64,000 nucleotides of DNA from an uncultured Christensenella sp. GTDB lineage: Bacteria; Bacillota; Clostridia; Christensenellales; UBA1242. This document shows, piece after piece, positions 15,700-23,936 of the stretch; position 1 is the first letter of the stretch, and the number at the start of each line of letters is the position of its first letter. The position numbers and the translations under genes were made by a program. The notes beneath the pieces are model-generated. The model was given only the letters and a program-made list of their open reading frames with translations, was not told the origin of the DNA and did not search any database. Where the stretch lies: contig CAJUGX010000004.1 of NCBI GenBank assembly GCA_910586385.1, forward strand, positions 62,001-126,000, given 5' to 3'.

Positions 15700-15737
15700 A
15701 AAAAATGCGACAAAAACTGTTGCATTTTTCTTTTTTA
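15700..15737 (+). terminator. intrinsic terminator of the HEPN-like gene
   Basis: AAAAATGCGACA pairs with TGTTGCATTTTT (one G-U), followed by TCTTTTTT, 20 nt past the stop codon. Confidence 0.85.
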
Positions 15738-15774
15738 TGTTTTATAATACCGATGCTTGAACAAGTTCAAGCAT
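15720..15774 (+). promoter_or_regulatory. promoter and 22-bp palindromic operator of the small transcript
   Basis: TTGCAT (15720-15725), a 17-nt spacer and TATAAT (15743-15748). Directly after, a near-continuous perfect dyad, ATGCTTGAAC-AA-GTTCAAGCAT (15753-15774), covers the expected start point, as expected for a repressor site. The -35 overlaps the terminator hairpin of the preceding gene. Confidence 0.6.
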
Positions 15775-15780
15775 GTGCAT

Positions 15781-15859
15781 ATAAGGAGGTGATGACTTAT
15801 GAAACTCTTAATAAGTCAAGTTGGCTCCTGTTTGGAATATCCGCAGGTCATCTCCTTAT
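15781..15859 (+). other. RNA structure that can hide the ribosome binding site of the 28-residue frame
   Basis: ATAAGGAG[GTG]ATGAC (15781-15796) can pair with GTCATCTCCTTAT (15847-15859) over 13 bp with a 3-nt bulge, burying the AAGGAGG site. An alternative 7-bp hairpin, GACTTAT (15794-15800) with ATAAGTC (15811-15817), competes for the same bases and holds the start codon. Confidence 0.5.
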
Positions 15860-15885
15860 TTTCTAAATATACTGGCAAATTTTAG
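15799..15885 (+). CDS. possible 28-residue peptide
   Basis: A short frame starting ATG after AAGGAGGTGAT, an almost perfect anti-16S match, 8 nt away. It encodes MKLLISQVGSCLEYPQVISL and eight more residues. It has no membrane span, so it is not an obvious type I toxin. It has its own promoter, an operator and a terminator at 15898-15933, so the region is probably transcribed. Whether the peptide or the RNA is the product cannot be told from sequence. Confidence 0.35.
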   Translation: MKLLISQVGSCLEYPQVISLFSKYTGKF

Positions 15886-15897
15886 CCATAGACATAT

Positions 15898-15933
15898 AAA
15901 AAAGTAAGCATAAAATTCTAAGCTTACTTTTTT
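15898..15933. terminator. bidirectional terminator
   Basis: AAAAAAGTAAGC and GCTTACTTTTTT form a perfect 12-bp stem with a 12-nt loop between the small transcript and the convergent SDR gene. Confidence 0.9.
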
Positions 15934-15958
15934 GTTGCATGATTCAAACAAAAACTAT

Positions 15959-16699
15959 TTACCTCAGTCCGCCGTCGACGCAGATTGTTTGAGCAGTGAT
16001 GTAGCGGGCTTTGTCGCTGGTGAGGAATGTCGCGACATCTGCAATCTCCTCTGGTGTTGCAAAACGAGCTTTCATAATTCGACCTTTCTCTTCTTCAATA
16101 AAGTCATTTGGAAGACTGTCATTCATGCTGGTCTCAACCCACCCAGGTGCAATGCAGTTTACATTGACATGTGGAGCAAGTTGCGAAGCGAGATTGTTTG
16201 TAAGTGAGATAATCCCCGCCTTCGAAGCGTCATAATCCATTGAGGTTGGATAAAGCGTGTTGATTCCGTTTGTTGAAGAGATGTTGAGTATGCTTGGCAT
16301 ATCACTCTTCTTGAGTTCTTCCGAAAAATGTTTTGCAGTCAAGAATACTGAAATGAGGTTTGTATTGAGGGTCTTTGTCCAATGTTGAAAAGTCTTCTCC
16401 TCAAATGGAGCATCGAAGACAATCCCCGCATTGTTTACCAAGATGTCAACTCTTCCAAAAGCCTTCAAAGTCTCTTCCCTGAGTTTGATGACATCTGGCT
16501 CCTTGCTGACATCACCTTTGACAGTGAGGCATTTGACACCATAGTTTTCAATCGCCATTTTTGTAATCTGAGCGTCAAGGTCGCTTTTGTGATAATTGAC
16601 AACAACATTTGCTCCTAGTTTGGCGTAAGCGATTGCGATACTTCTTCCAATTCCACGGCTTGCACCCGTGACAACAACAACTCTATTTGTGTAATTCAT
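15959..16699 (-). CDS. short-chain dehydrogenase/reductase (FabG-like)
   Basis: A 246-residue classical SDR: cofactor motif TGASRGIG (11-18), NNAG (89-92), catalytic Ser 141/142, Tyr 156 and Lys 160 (YDASK), and PGWVET near 185. It oxidises or reduces an alcohol/ketone with NAD(P)(H); the substrate is unknown. It is not in a fatty-acid cluster, so a FabG role is not supported. GGAGG lies 6 nt upstream, inside the HTH gene, with a 17-nt overlap, so it is coupled to that protein. Confidence 0.92.
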   Translation of the reverse strand: MNYTNRVVVVTGASRGIGRSIAIAYAKLGANVVVNYHKSDLDAQITKMAIENYGVKCLTVKGDVSKEPDVIKLREETLKAFGRVDILVNNAGIVFDAPFEEKTFQHWTKTLNTNLISVFLTAKHFSEELKKSDMPSILNISSTNGINTLYPTSMDYDASKAGIISLTNNLASQLAPHVNVNCIAPGWVETSMNDSLPNDFIEEEKGRIMKARFATPEEIADVATFLTSDKARYITAQTICVDGGLR

Positions 16700-17837
16700 A
16701 AAACACCTCCAACTCTTTCAGATTTGCAACTTTTATACTGTTTGCTCGCAGGTAATCATTGACCTGTTTGCAACGCTCAAGATCTTCGGTGCCGGCATTG
16801 ATATACCCCAAAGTATACTCGGTAATCTCGTCATGATAAACACTCTTGTTTGCATAATAGATGACGCCCTCGTCAATATAATCGCAAAACTCAGGTTTAT
16901 CTTTTTTCAACTGGTCGAAACTGATGAAATAAATCCCAGAGTTTTCGTTGAGGTTTTCGGCATACATCCTTGTTGTAAAGTGGTTGCAAATTTGCGCAAG
17001 CTTGCTCTTGTCATAAACATAGATGAAGTTTGCATGCACACCTTTTTTGAGTGACAACAAAATGCTTTTGAAATAATCGAGTTCTTGATTGCTGTCGCTA
17101 AACTCGACCTCATTGCCTATTGCAATGTGAGTAAATTCGTCTGTCTCGTCAAAAGAATAATATTGTTCTCTCAAAAATTCATATGCTTTCTGAATTGACG
17201 CAAATCTTTTTATCAGTTGCGGAGAAGTTTCACAACCACCAAGATCAATGGTCGCAGGAAGACAAACTCTGCCTTCAAGTTTCAGCTCCAAAAGGGAATA
17301 AATCTCTTTCAAAATCCCCTCTTCGGCATAGAAAATTTTACCATGATAAGAAAGAGTCTGCTCATCAACCAAATCAAAGCCTACAATTTTGAGAAATCGG
17401 TTGTCCTTCAACACCTTTTTGCCAACATAAACCACTGAAGCAGTCTCATCATAAAAATCTTCATCAAAGCAGTTTACAAAGATGATTGAAACAAAATTCA
17501 AATCGCAAAATGCTTTCGCAGTCACCTTTTTGATGTGATGAATCTTTGAAAGAGGCTTTATTGCAACATTGCAATAGACTTCTTTTTCATTTGTCAGAAA
17601 GTTGTGAGCAACCGCCCTCGCAACAAAACTCTCCTTGTCTTTGGTGACAATCAAGACCTTATCAAGCCCGCTACCCACCTGTTTTGCCTTGATTTCTTTT
17701 GGATTGACAGCGTCGTCTGGGATGAGATAACTCCTCCCCACTTTTTGTGCACCAGGGATTTCTCCATTTGCACACAAAGCACGCACTCTTCTTCCGCTTA
17801 CGCTCCAAATCTTTGCAACTTGTTCTACTGAAAGCAT
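16683..17837 (-). CDS. protein with N-terminal excisionase-type HTH and unknown C-terminal domain
   Basis: A 384-residue protein. Residues 1-46 form the same HTH type as the fusion protein at 7178 (SVEQVAKIWSVSGRRVRAL, then RSYLIPDDA). The remaining 330 residues show alternating beta/alpha character with no motif I know. Its start follows GGGGTG. It overlaps and probably controls or serves the SDR downstream. Sharing a head domain with the 7178 protein suggests that this HTH is used locally as a module joined to different effectors. Confidence 0.7.
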   Translation of the reverse strand: MLSVEQVAKIWSVSGRRVRALCANGEIPGAQKVGRSYLIPDDAVNPKEIKAKQVGSGLDKVLIVTKDKESFVARAVAHNFLTNEKEVYCNVAIKPLSKIHHIKKVTAKAFCDLNFVSIIFVNCFDEDFYDETASVVYVGKKVLKDNRFLKIVGFDLVDEQTLSYHGKIFYAEEGILKEIYSLLELKLEGRVCLPATIDLGGCETSPQLIKRFASIQKAYEFLREQYYSFDETDEFTHIAIGNEVEFSDSNQELDYFKSILLSLKKGVHANFIYVYDKSKLAQICNHFTTRMYAENLNENSGIYFISFDQLKKDKPEFCDYIDEGVIYYANKSVYHDEITEYTLGYINAGTEDLERCKQVNDYLRANSIKVANLKELEVFYELHK

Positions 17838-17859
17838 TTTTTCACCCCTTTATGCTGAT

Positions 17860-17887
17860 ATTATACCAATATCGGAACATTTGTCAA
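17860..17887 (-). promoter_or_regulatory. promoter of the HTH-SDR operon
   Basis: TTGACA (17882-17887), a 16-nt spacer and TATAAT (17860-17865) on the minus strand. A GATATT...AATATC half-dyad overlaps the -10 and could be an autoregulatory site. Confidence 0.7.
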
Positions 17888-17985
17888 TATATTTTTCATA
17901 AATCAGCCTTCAAAACTCCAAATACAACTGAAAACTTCCGTTTAAGAATTGATTTCATGGGAAAATTTGTTTTAAGGAGTGTTTT

Positions 17986-18687
17986 ATGTTTGGAATTGAC
18001 GACATCTATTGGGTGCTGATAAACTCAGTTGTTTCATTCATCTATCTTTTCATCATCTCAAAATTGCTCGGCAAAAAACAGATTGCCCAGCTTGAGTTCA
18101 TCGACTATGCAGTCGGAATCTCACTTGGCTCAATTGCCGCTGAGTGGGCAACCAAGACCGATGCGCCTTTCTATTATTATCTCATCGCAATGAGCATATA
18201 TTTTTTGCTTGCATACTTGGTCGCAATCATCGGCAGAAAAACGACCTTTTTGAAAAGAATCATGAAAGGAAAGCCTTCCACCCTGATCTATGAAGGCAAA
18301 ATCATATATGAAAACTTGAACAAATGTAAGATTGATGTAAATGACCTTCTTTCTATGCTCAGAGAAAAAGATTATTTCGACATCGGCGATGTGGCTTACG
18401 CAATCTTTGAGCCAAGTGGAGACATTTCGGTCCTTCCAAAAGGCAATCAAAAACCAGTTGTTATTGAAGATTTGACAGCAAAACCAAAAGTTGAAGAGCC
18501 GTCACTTATGAATGTCATTGTCGTTGACGGAGCGATTTCGAAGTCTGGGCTTGATGAAATCAACAGAGACAAATCCTGGCTTTTCAGATCTTTGAAATTG
18601 AAATCCAAAAAAGACTTGAAAAACATCTTGCTTGCAACCTATGACGACAAAGATGGGACATTTGATGTGCATTATAAAAAAGACTAA
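17986..18687 (+). CDS. DUF421 membrane protein (YetF/YrbG type)
   Basis: A 233-residue protein. Three hydrophobic N-terminal segments (about 8-28, 40-60, 62-82) precede the cytosolic DUF421 domain with LIYEGKIIYENL and the RExxYFDIGDVAYAIFE block. Bacillus relatives are spore-inner-membrane or envelope proteins; the molecular function is not settled. AAGGAG lies 8 nt upstream of the ATG. It is monocistronic, and its stop codon lies in the stem of the shared bidirectional terminator. Confidence 0.9.
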   Translation: MFGIDDIYWVLINSVVSFIYLFIISKLLGKKQIAQLEFIDYAVGISLGSIAAEWATKTDAPFYYYLIAMSIYFLLAYLVAIIGRKTTFLKRIMKGKPSTLIYEGKIIYENLNKCKIDVNDLLSMLREKDYFDIGDVAYAIFEPSGDISVLPKGNQKPVVIEDLTAKPKVEEPSLMNVIVVDGAISKSGLDEINRDKSWLFRSLKLKSKKDLKNILLATYDDKDGTFDVHYKKD

Positions 18688-18708
18688 GATCAATCTTAGT
18701 CTTTTTTG
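18676..18708. terminator. bidirectional terminator
   Basis: AAAAAGACTAAGA and TCTTAGTCTTTTT pair with a 4-nt loop between the convergent DUF421 gene and the 172-residue protein gene. Confidence 0.9.
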
Positions 18709-19227
18709 TTATGCTCTTCTTTCTCTAACTTCTTCTCTTCCCATATTTGATATTGCGTTTCTAAGTCTTTCTGTCCTATTCAATATTTCTCTTCTTTGAC
18801 CTTTCCTTTCAATATGCATCTCAACATCTTTATAAACATTGGTGAAGTTGTGATCCATAAATGTGCTTACATTTTTATAATCCACAAATCTATAAATCAA
18901 CTTTTTTCCTGCATACTCACTTGAAAACACCCCTAAGTCAATTGGCAAAATTGAAACATTGTCTTTATTTTGTCCTCTGTGGCAAATGATTTCTACAAGT
19001 TTCTTTCCATCATTTCCAAAAAACTGCATACATCTTTCGCCAGCACAGTCAATCGTAACCCTTGCCCCGCTTGGATAAAACTCAACCATCTCTCTCATCT
19101 TTGCATCTTTGTCAAGATATTTTCCATTTGAAAGATCTGCGACTGGAAGAGTTGAGCTTACATTGAAAAGCAATTCTTCTTTTATGAAAAAGTTCTTGTT
19201 GTGGTCTGTGAGATTTAGATATTTCAT
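18709..19227 (-). CDS. protein of unknown function
   Basis: A 172-residue soluble protein starting MKYLNLTDHNKN; the start is set by AAGGAG 9 nt upstream. The N-terminal two thirds look beta-rich and the C-terminal 45 residues are strongly charged and helical (RKGQRREILNRTERLRNAIS). I recognise no family. It is divergent from the LysR gene with about 95 nt between the starts, so the LysR protein may regulate it. Confidence 0.65.
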   Translation of the reverse strand: MKYLNLTDHNKNFFIKEELLFNVSSTLPVADLSNGKYLDKDAKMREMVEFYPSGARVTIDCAGERCMQFFGNDGKKLVEIICHRGQNKDNVSILPIDLGVFSSEYAGKKLIYRFVDYKNVSTFMDHNFTNVYKDVEMHIERKGQRREILNRTERLRNAISNMGREEVRERRA

Positions 19228-19254
19228 TTTTTGACTCCTTTTCTTCAATATTCA

Positions 19255-19283
19255 TTGACATTATATCTCAATTCTGTCATAAT
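19255..19283 (+). promoter_or_regulatory. promoter of the LysR gene
   Basis: TTGACA (19255-19260), a 17-nt spacer and CATAAT (19278-19283). Confidence 0.65.
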
Positions 19284-19323
19284 GTAAAATATCCAATTTT
19301 TATTGTGGAAATAAGGAGAACTT

Positions 19324-20214
19324 ATGGCAAACTACAACTTATACAAGACATTTTTGACTGTTGCAAACTGCAAAAACCTCACAAGAGCAAGTGAGATGCT
19401 CTATATCTCTCAGCCAGCCATCACAATGAACATCAAGCAACTTGAAGAAACAATTGGCGGAAAACTTTTTGAGAGAAAAAACAAAGGTGTCGAACTGACA
19501 ACCCTTGGGAAAATACTTTACAGCCGTGTAAACCCCCTTATTGACCAACTTGATGGACTAGAAAATCTGGTACACCTTCAAAACAAACTCCAACTTGGAT
19601 ATCTGAGAATTGGCGCAAATTCTTCAAACTGCAACACCATGATTTCTCAATACCTCATCGCCTTTGCAAAAAAATATCCTGATGTTGAAATTGACATGGT
19701 GCGCGACAACCAAAAAGATCTTCTTGAAAAACTCAAGAAAGGGGAGCTTGACATTGTTTTTATGGATAGCTGCAGAGTCAGTGAGGGCATTGTTTCAAGA
19801 AAAGATTTCCCTGTTGAATATCAACTTATTGGCTCAAAAAAATATTATGACAAATATTCTGAGCACAAATTTTCTTTTGAAGAATTTCCAATCAATGACC
19901 TGATACTACCAAACACAAAAAACAATTCTAGAAGATTCATTGACAAATTCTTTTCCTTACACAATGTCTCACTGGACACAAGATACGAAGTTGACAATTA
20001 TTCGTTGATTTATGACTTCGTCAAAAATGGACTTGGCATTGCCTTTGTCAGTCTTGTCTATTACAAAGATAAAATTGAAAAAGGAGAAGTTTATCCAATC
20101 TTCCCTGACATAAGAATCAACGCAAGACAATTCTCCATATATGAAAATACACAATATCAAAACAAAACAAAAGACGAATTTTTCAAGCTAATAAAAGAAG
20201 ACGCTCTTATCTAG
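19324..20214 (+). CDS. LysR-family transcriptional regulator
   Basis: A 296-residue protein with the LysR winged HTH at 1-60 (YKTFLTVANCKNLTRASEML, then SQPAITMNIKQLE, the recognition helix) and a periplasmic-binding-protein-like effector domain from about 90. The ligand is not deducible. It is transcribed divergently from the 172-residue protein, the usual arrangement of a LysR regulator and its target. AAGGAG precedes the ATG. Its last four bases overlap the end of the convergent phosphopantetheinyl transferase gene. Confidence 0.93.
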   Translation: MANYNLYKTFLTVANCKNLTRASEMLYISQPAITMNIKQLEETIGGKLFERKNKGVELTTLGKILYSRVNPLIDQLDGLENLVHLQNKLQLGYLRIGANSSNCNTMISQYLIAFAKKYPDVEIDMVRDNQKDLLEKLKKGELDIVFMDSCRVSEGIVSRKDFPVEYQLIGSKKYYDKYSEHKFSFEEFPINDLILPNTKNNSRRFIDKFFSLHNVSLDTRYEVDNYSLIYDFVKNGLGIAFVSLVYYKDKIEKGEVYPIFPDIRINARQFSIYENTQYQNKTKDEFFKLIKEDALI

Positions 20215-20789
20215 AGAGTCTTCTTGCATTCGCATATCACAAAATCGCCATGCGTTGAAAACTGAAAATCATAGCCTTTTGTGTCTTCAAGCAGACCTTT
20301 CAAATCTTGTCCAATTGTCTCTCCCCGGCATTTGATAAACGCCTCTTTTTTTGTCCAAAGTTTTGTCAACTCCAAATCTTTGTCTTTCACCTCATTCAAT
20401 GAGTCAAACTCTGATTCACTGCAGATTCTTTTTGCAAGTTTTTGGTCATAGCGAATTATCTTCTGAATATCAACCCCAACTGGCACATCTGAGACCGCAA
20501 TGCAAAACAAATCCTCACTGTTTGAAATGTTGAAAAACTTCTCATTTTCAATATATGGTTTGCCATTCTCAGACAATTTCAAATCGTCAAGATTTTCACA
20601 TCCAAGCATTTGTTTAAGAGAAAAATACTCAGCAATGCACATCTTCTTCCTATCTTCACCAACCCTGTTTCTCACCTTGGTCTTCAAGATATCTGGAAAA
20701 CTTTGAAAAATTGTTGTATATTCTTCTTCCGAATACTTATCAAAGTTATCATAAATCCTTATCATATTTTTCATCTCAAAACTCTTCAA
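20211..20789 (-). CDS. 4'-phosphopantetheinyl transferase (Sfp-like)
   Basis: A 192-residue protein with the transferase signatures VGVDIQKI (near 104-111) and KLWTKKEAFIKCRG (near 142-155); Asp and Glu in these bind magnesium. It moves phosphopantetheine from CoA onto a carrier protein. The short type with these motifs fits the Sfp or AcpS-like superfamily. No carrier protein or synthase gene is in the window. I accept TTG at 20789 as the start, because GGAG lies 7 nt upstream; in-frame ATGs at 20774 and 20765 have weaker sites. Confidence 0.88.
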   Translation of the reverse strand: MKSFEMKNMIRIYDNFDKYSEEEYTTIFQSFPDILKTKVRNRVGEDRKKMCIAEYFSLKQMLGCENLDDLKLSENGKPYIENEKFFNISNSEDLFCIAVSDVPVGVDIQKIIRYDQKLAKRICSESEFDSLNEVKDKDLELTKLWTKKEAFIKCRGETIGQDLKGLLEDTKGYDFQFSTHGDFVICECKKTL

Positions 20790-20911
20790 GACATTTCTCC
20801 GTTATCAATTTCTCTTATAAAATATATTTTAGATGCCGAAGAAACCTTTGTCAAGGCAAATAAACAGAATGCTCTCACCACTCAAAACAGATACAAAAAC
20901 AACAGGGCCTG

Positions 20912-21139
20912 CTACTCTGTTATTTCCATGATAGTATTTTGAAAAAGCAAATATCTATATTCAGCAAACTTATGTTCTCTTATCGGCATAACGCTTCCAT
21001 TATCAAGATACAAAAGCAAACAAGGTTGAATCCCTTTATATTTCTTCACAAATTTATATCCAATGCAATGACCTTGTCTGATAAGCCTCTTCGCCTTCGC
21101 ATGATAGTTGAAATACATGTTTTTATTGTGCAGAAACAA
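20912..21139 (-). CDS. small protein of unknown function
   Basis: Up to 75 residues. A TTG at 21139 abuts the stop codon of the preceding gene (TGA-TTG), and an ATG at 21118 is an alternative. The sequence includes IRQGHCIGYKFVKKY and MPIREHKFAEYRYLL, a compact polar pattern that looks like a real small fold. No family is recognised. It is probably coupled to the YjdF-like gene. Confidence 0.5.
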   Translation of the reverse strand: MFLHNKNMYFNYHAKAKRLIRQGHCIGYKFVKKYKGIQPCLLLYLDNGSVMPIREHKFAEYRYLLFQNTIMEITE

Positions 21140-21808
21140 TCAGTTTTTATTCTCACCCTCTGCTACAATTCCTGACTCAATTTCTGTCTTTTTTCTTTTG
21201 CTTCTTTCAAGAAACATGCAGGCTACAGCAGCGACCAAACTCCCACCAAAATCACAGATTATGTCAATCATGGTGTCCACAACTGCTTTATGGCCAACAA
21301 AACCAGCAGTCAGTTGCATATCAAGCCCCGCAATGGAGTCTCCCAAAAATTCGTATATCTCCCAAACTCCACCACAAAACATTCCAAAGGAAACAATAAA
21401 CAAAAAGAGCCAAAAATAACCAAGTTTGGATTTTGAGTTTTCTGAGAATATTGTATAGAAAATAAAACCGGCAACAACTCCGCTTGAAAAGTGAATTATT
21501 ATATCATACCAACTCACATTTTGATATACACTCCAACCACACCCAACAAGGGAAGCCAAAAATATGAAAACAAGATAAACAATCAGTGAAACATAGTCAT
21601 ATCTTATCTTAAACAAAAGAAAAATATAAGGAATCCAAATCAGTACTAATGTGGCGACAAAGGCAAGATATCTCACAATGCCATTTGGCACTTTGCCCAT
21701 GACAGCAAGAGGGATGAATACAATGAATAAAGCGAGAGCAATCGCAGAAGCGACAATCAGTGTAATCAAGATTTTCTTCTTAAAGTCTTTATCAATCTCT
21801 TTTTTCAT
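21140..21808 (-). CDS. YjdF-like (DUF2238) membrane protein
   Basis: A 222-residue protein with about six transmembrane segments and the block SWYDIIIHFSSGV (near 115), which carries the conserved Asp/His of the YjdF/DUF2238 group. A second polar block, GGVWEIYEFLGDSIAG, follows. The role of the family is unknown. AAGGAG 6 nt upstream sets the ATG at 21808. Confidence 0.75.
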   Translation of the reverse strand: MKKEIDKDFKKKILITLIVASAIALALFIVFIPLAVMGKVPNGIVRYLAFVATLVLIWIPYIFLLFKIRYDYVSLIVYLVFIFLASLVGCGWSVYQNVSWYDIIIHFSSGVVAGFIFYTIFSENSKSKLGYFWLFLFIVSFGMFCGGVWEIYEFLGDSIAGLDMQLTAGFVGHKAVVDTMIDIICDFGGSLVAAVACMFLERSKRKKTEIESGIVAEGENKN

Positions 21809-21910
21809 AAGCATCTCCTTTGACAATTTTATCAAACTTGCAGCAAAAATCCAACAATTTTAATATAGTGATACTTTACAATTTTATTCTGTTCTCCCAA
21901 AAACTGCAAC

Positions 21911-21938
21911 AAAAAACACCCCCTTACAGAGTGTTTTT
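21911..21938 (-). terminator. intrinsic terminator of spoIVA
   Basis: AAAAACAC and GTGTTTTT pair around a loop, with further T on the minus strand, 45 nt past the stop codon. Confidence 0.8.
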
Positions 21939-21982
21939 CCATTTTCTATATAATCATATAGGAATAATCATATCGGAAATTA

Positions 21983-23461
21983 TCAGAGCAAAATGCAAAG
22001 CACTCCGCCTTTTCCTTCGTTGATGATTCGACCCAATGTCTTTTTCATCTTTCTTTGAGCATCTTCTGGCATCATAACAATCTTTGCACTGATGTTTTCA
22101 TCAACGAGTGATGAAAGACTCTTCCCAAGAAGATTTGTTTCCCAAATTTCTTCTGGTGAGGTTTCAAATTTCTCATTCAAGTATTCAACCAAATCTTGGC
22201 TCTGTTGCTCACTTCCAACAAGAGGAGTGACCTCAGTTCCGACATCAACTTTGATGATGTGCAAACTTGGTGCTGATGCCTTGATTTTTACGCCATACTT
22301 GTTGCCCTGCTTGACAACTTCTGGTTGTTCGAGAGTATATTCGTTTTTGTTTGGAACGACAATCCCATAACCAGTTTGTTCAACTTCTTCAAGAGCATTT
22401 TTAAGTTTGTCATATTCAATCTTTGCAATGGCAAGGCTCTTGATGTAAGAGACAAGTTCATAATCATCATTGATTGCAAAACCGCATTCATCAGAAAGCA
22501 CGCGATAGAAGAGGTTTTCTTTTGGCACAACATTAAATTGCACAATGCCGTCGCCCATCTCAATGTTTGAGAATGTTATTGGGTCAAAACTTTCGCTTTC
22601 TGTGAAAACGATTGTTTCCTTCTTCGCATCCCCAACTTTTGAGAGTCCGTTTGCAAATTTTTTGATTTCATTTACAACTTCGCTGATGATTGGATTTGAG
22701 AATGACAACGCTTGAAGCCATTTTGGCATGCTGACTTTGACACTCTTGATTGGAAATTCCATAAGAACTTTTTCAAAGATTTGGTCAATGTCAGAATCTT
22801 TCATTTCGGCAACATTCATTGCCACAACTTGTGCCGCGTATTTTTCACTCAAACTCTGAGCAAGTTTTTTGCTGTCATTTGAGTTTGGATTTTTGCAGTT
22901 CAAAACCACAACAAATGGCTTTTGGCACTGCTTCATCTCAGCAACAACTTTTTCTTCTGCCTCAACATAGCTTGTTCTGTCAATGTCCGTCACACTGCCA
23001 TCTGTGGTAAGCACAATGCCGATTGTTGAATGCTCTTCAATCACTTTCTTTGTGCCAATTTCTGCCGCTTTTTCAAATGGCATTTCCTCGTCTGACCAAG
23101 GAGTCTTGACAAGTCTTGGCTTGTCGTTTTCTGTTGTGCCCATCGCTCCGCTGACAAGATAACCAACACAATCAATCATCCTCACTTTCAAATTGACATT
23201 TTCAGCGACAGAAATCTTGACTGCTTCGTTTGGGACAAACTTTGGTTGTGTCGTCATGACAGTTTTTCCATCTGCACTTTGAGGGAGTTCGTCAGTTGCT
23301 CTCTCCCTCACGTTTTTGTTTTCGATATTAGGAAGCACCAATTTTTTCATAAATTCGGAGATAAAAGTCGATTTGCCAACTCGAACTGGCCCAACCACTC
23401 CTACATATATATCACCATTGGTGCGTGTCTTTATATCGTCATAAATTTGATACTTTTCCAT
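21983..23461 (-). CDS. spoIVA: stage IV sporulation protein A (spore coat ATPase)
   Basis: A 492-residue protein of the normal SpoIVA length. The Walker A motif is GPVRVGKS (near 24-31), with SFxDxP-type switch residues and IDCVGYLVSGAMG downstream. SpoIVA polymerises with ATP hydrolysis on the forespore outer surface and forms the coat basement layer. The C-terminus (GKGGVLCILL) is the membrane-targeting end that contacts SpoVM. GGAGG lies 5 nt from the ATG. It is probably SigE-controlled as in other spore formers, although I could not assign a clean SigE promoter. It is monocistronic. Confidence 0.97.
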   Translation of the reverse strand: MEKYQIYDDIKTRTNGDIYVGVVGPVRVGKSTFISEFMKKLVLPNIENKNVRERATDELPQSADGKTVMTTQPKFVPNEAVKISVAENVNLKVRMIDCVGYLVSGAMGTTENDKPRLVKTPWSDEEMPFEKAAEIGTKKVIEEHSTIGIVLTTDGSVTDIDRTSYVEAEEKVVAEMKQCQKPFVVVLNCKNPNSNDSKKLAQSLSEKYAAQVVAMNVAEMKDSDIDQIFEKVLMEFPIKSVKVSMPKWLQALSFSNPIISEVVNEIKKFANGLSKVGDAKKETIVFTESESFDPITFSNIEMGDGIVQFNVVPKENLFYRVLSDECGFAINDDYELVSYIKSLAIAKIEYDKLKNALEEVEQTGYGIVVPNKNEYTLEQPEVVKQGNKYGVKIKASAPSLHIIKVDVGTEVTPLVGSEQQSQDLVEYLNEKFETSPEEIWETNLLGKSLSSLVDENISAKIVMMPEDAQRKMKKTLGRIINEGKGGVLCILL

Positions 23462-23540
23462 TTAAGACCTCCAGCATACCATAATCTATGTTTACCCTGA
23501 AGGTTTTAGAACAATCAAATCATCCAAACAACTTCAAACA

Positions 23541-23570
23541 AAAAAACAGACATCAACTTGCCTGTTTTTT
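23541..23570 (-). terminator. intrinsic terminator of der-plsY-yjbR
   Basis: AAAAAACAG and CTGTTTTTT pair with a 12-nt loop that contains the YjbR stop codon, followed by T on the minus strand. Confidence 0.75.
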
Positions 23571-23936
23571 CTTTTTGTATTTTGCTTTTGTCAAATCAAA
23601 ACTCATCGAAATGGCAAACTCAACATCTTCATCAGTCGCTTCATCAAGCATGACAGAAATCCAATGTTCTTTGCTCATATGATATGAAGGATAAAACCCC
23701 TTCTTTTCAAAAAGTGCATTCTTGAGCAACGGGTCGCATTTGAGATTCAAAACCCAAGTCTTTTCGTCTGACGCAACACCAAGTTTGTTTCTCGCAATAA
23801 ACATCCCGAGCGCAAACCATTTCTTGTTGTCTTTGTGTCTAAATACTGGTGATGGAGCCCACTCATTTGCAAAAGGATAGTCTGCAGTCACGCCATATTC
23901 TTCTTCAATATACTCAAACAGACTTTCCTTCGTCAC
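23553..23936 (-). CDS. MmcQ/YjbR family protein
   Basis: A 127-residue protein of the MmcQ/YjbR double-wing fold: PVFRHKDNKKWFALGMF near 30, then CDPLLKNAL and GFYPSYHMSKEHWISVML. The function of the family is unclear, perhaps nucleic-acid or protein binding. The start is GTG at 23936, with GAGGTG 7 nt upstream. It overlaps the 3' end of plsY by 23 nt, so it belongs to the der-plsY operon. Confidence 0.9.
   Translation of the reverse strand: MTKESLFEYIEEEYGVTADYPFANEWAPSPVFRHKDNKKWFALGMFIARNKLGVASDEKTWVLNLKCDPLLKNALFEKKGFYPSYHMSKEHWISVMLDEATDEDVEFAISMSFDLTKAKYKKKKQAS

Noticed and set aside
15781..15860. The AAGGAGGTGAT string as a 16S rRNA fragment
   Set aside because: It has the sense of a Shine-Dalgarno sequence, not of the 16S 3' end, and no other rRNA sequence surrounds it.
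14282..15933. A complete integrative element at tRNA-Arg
   Set aside because: No integrase, no direct repeat of the tRNA 3' end and no transposase were found; only the position and base composition suggest transfer.
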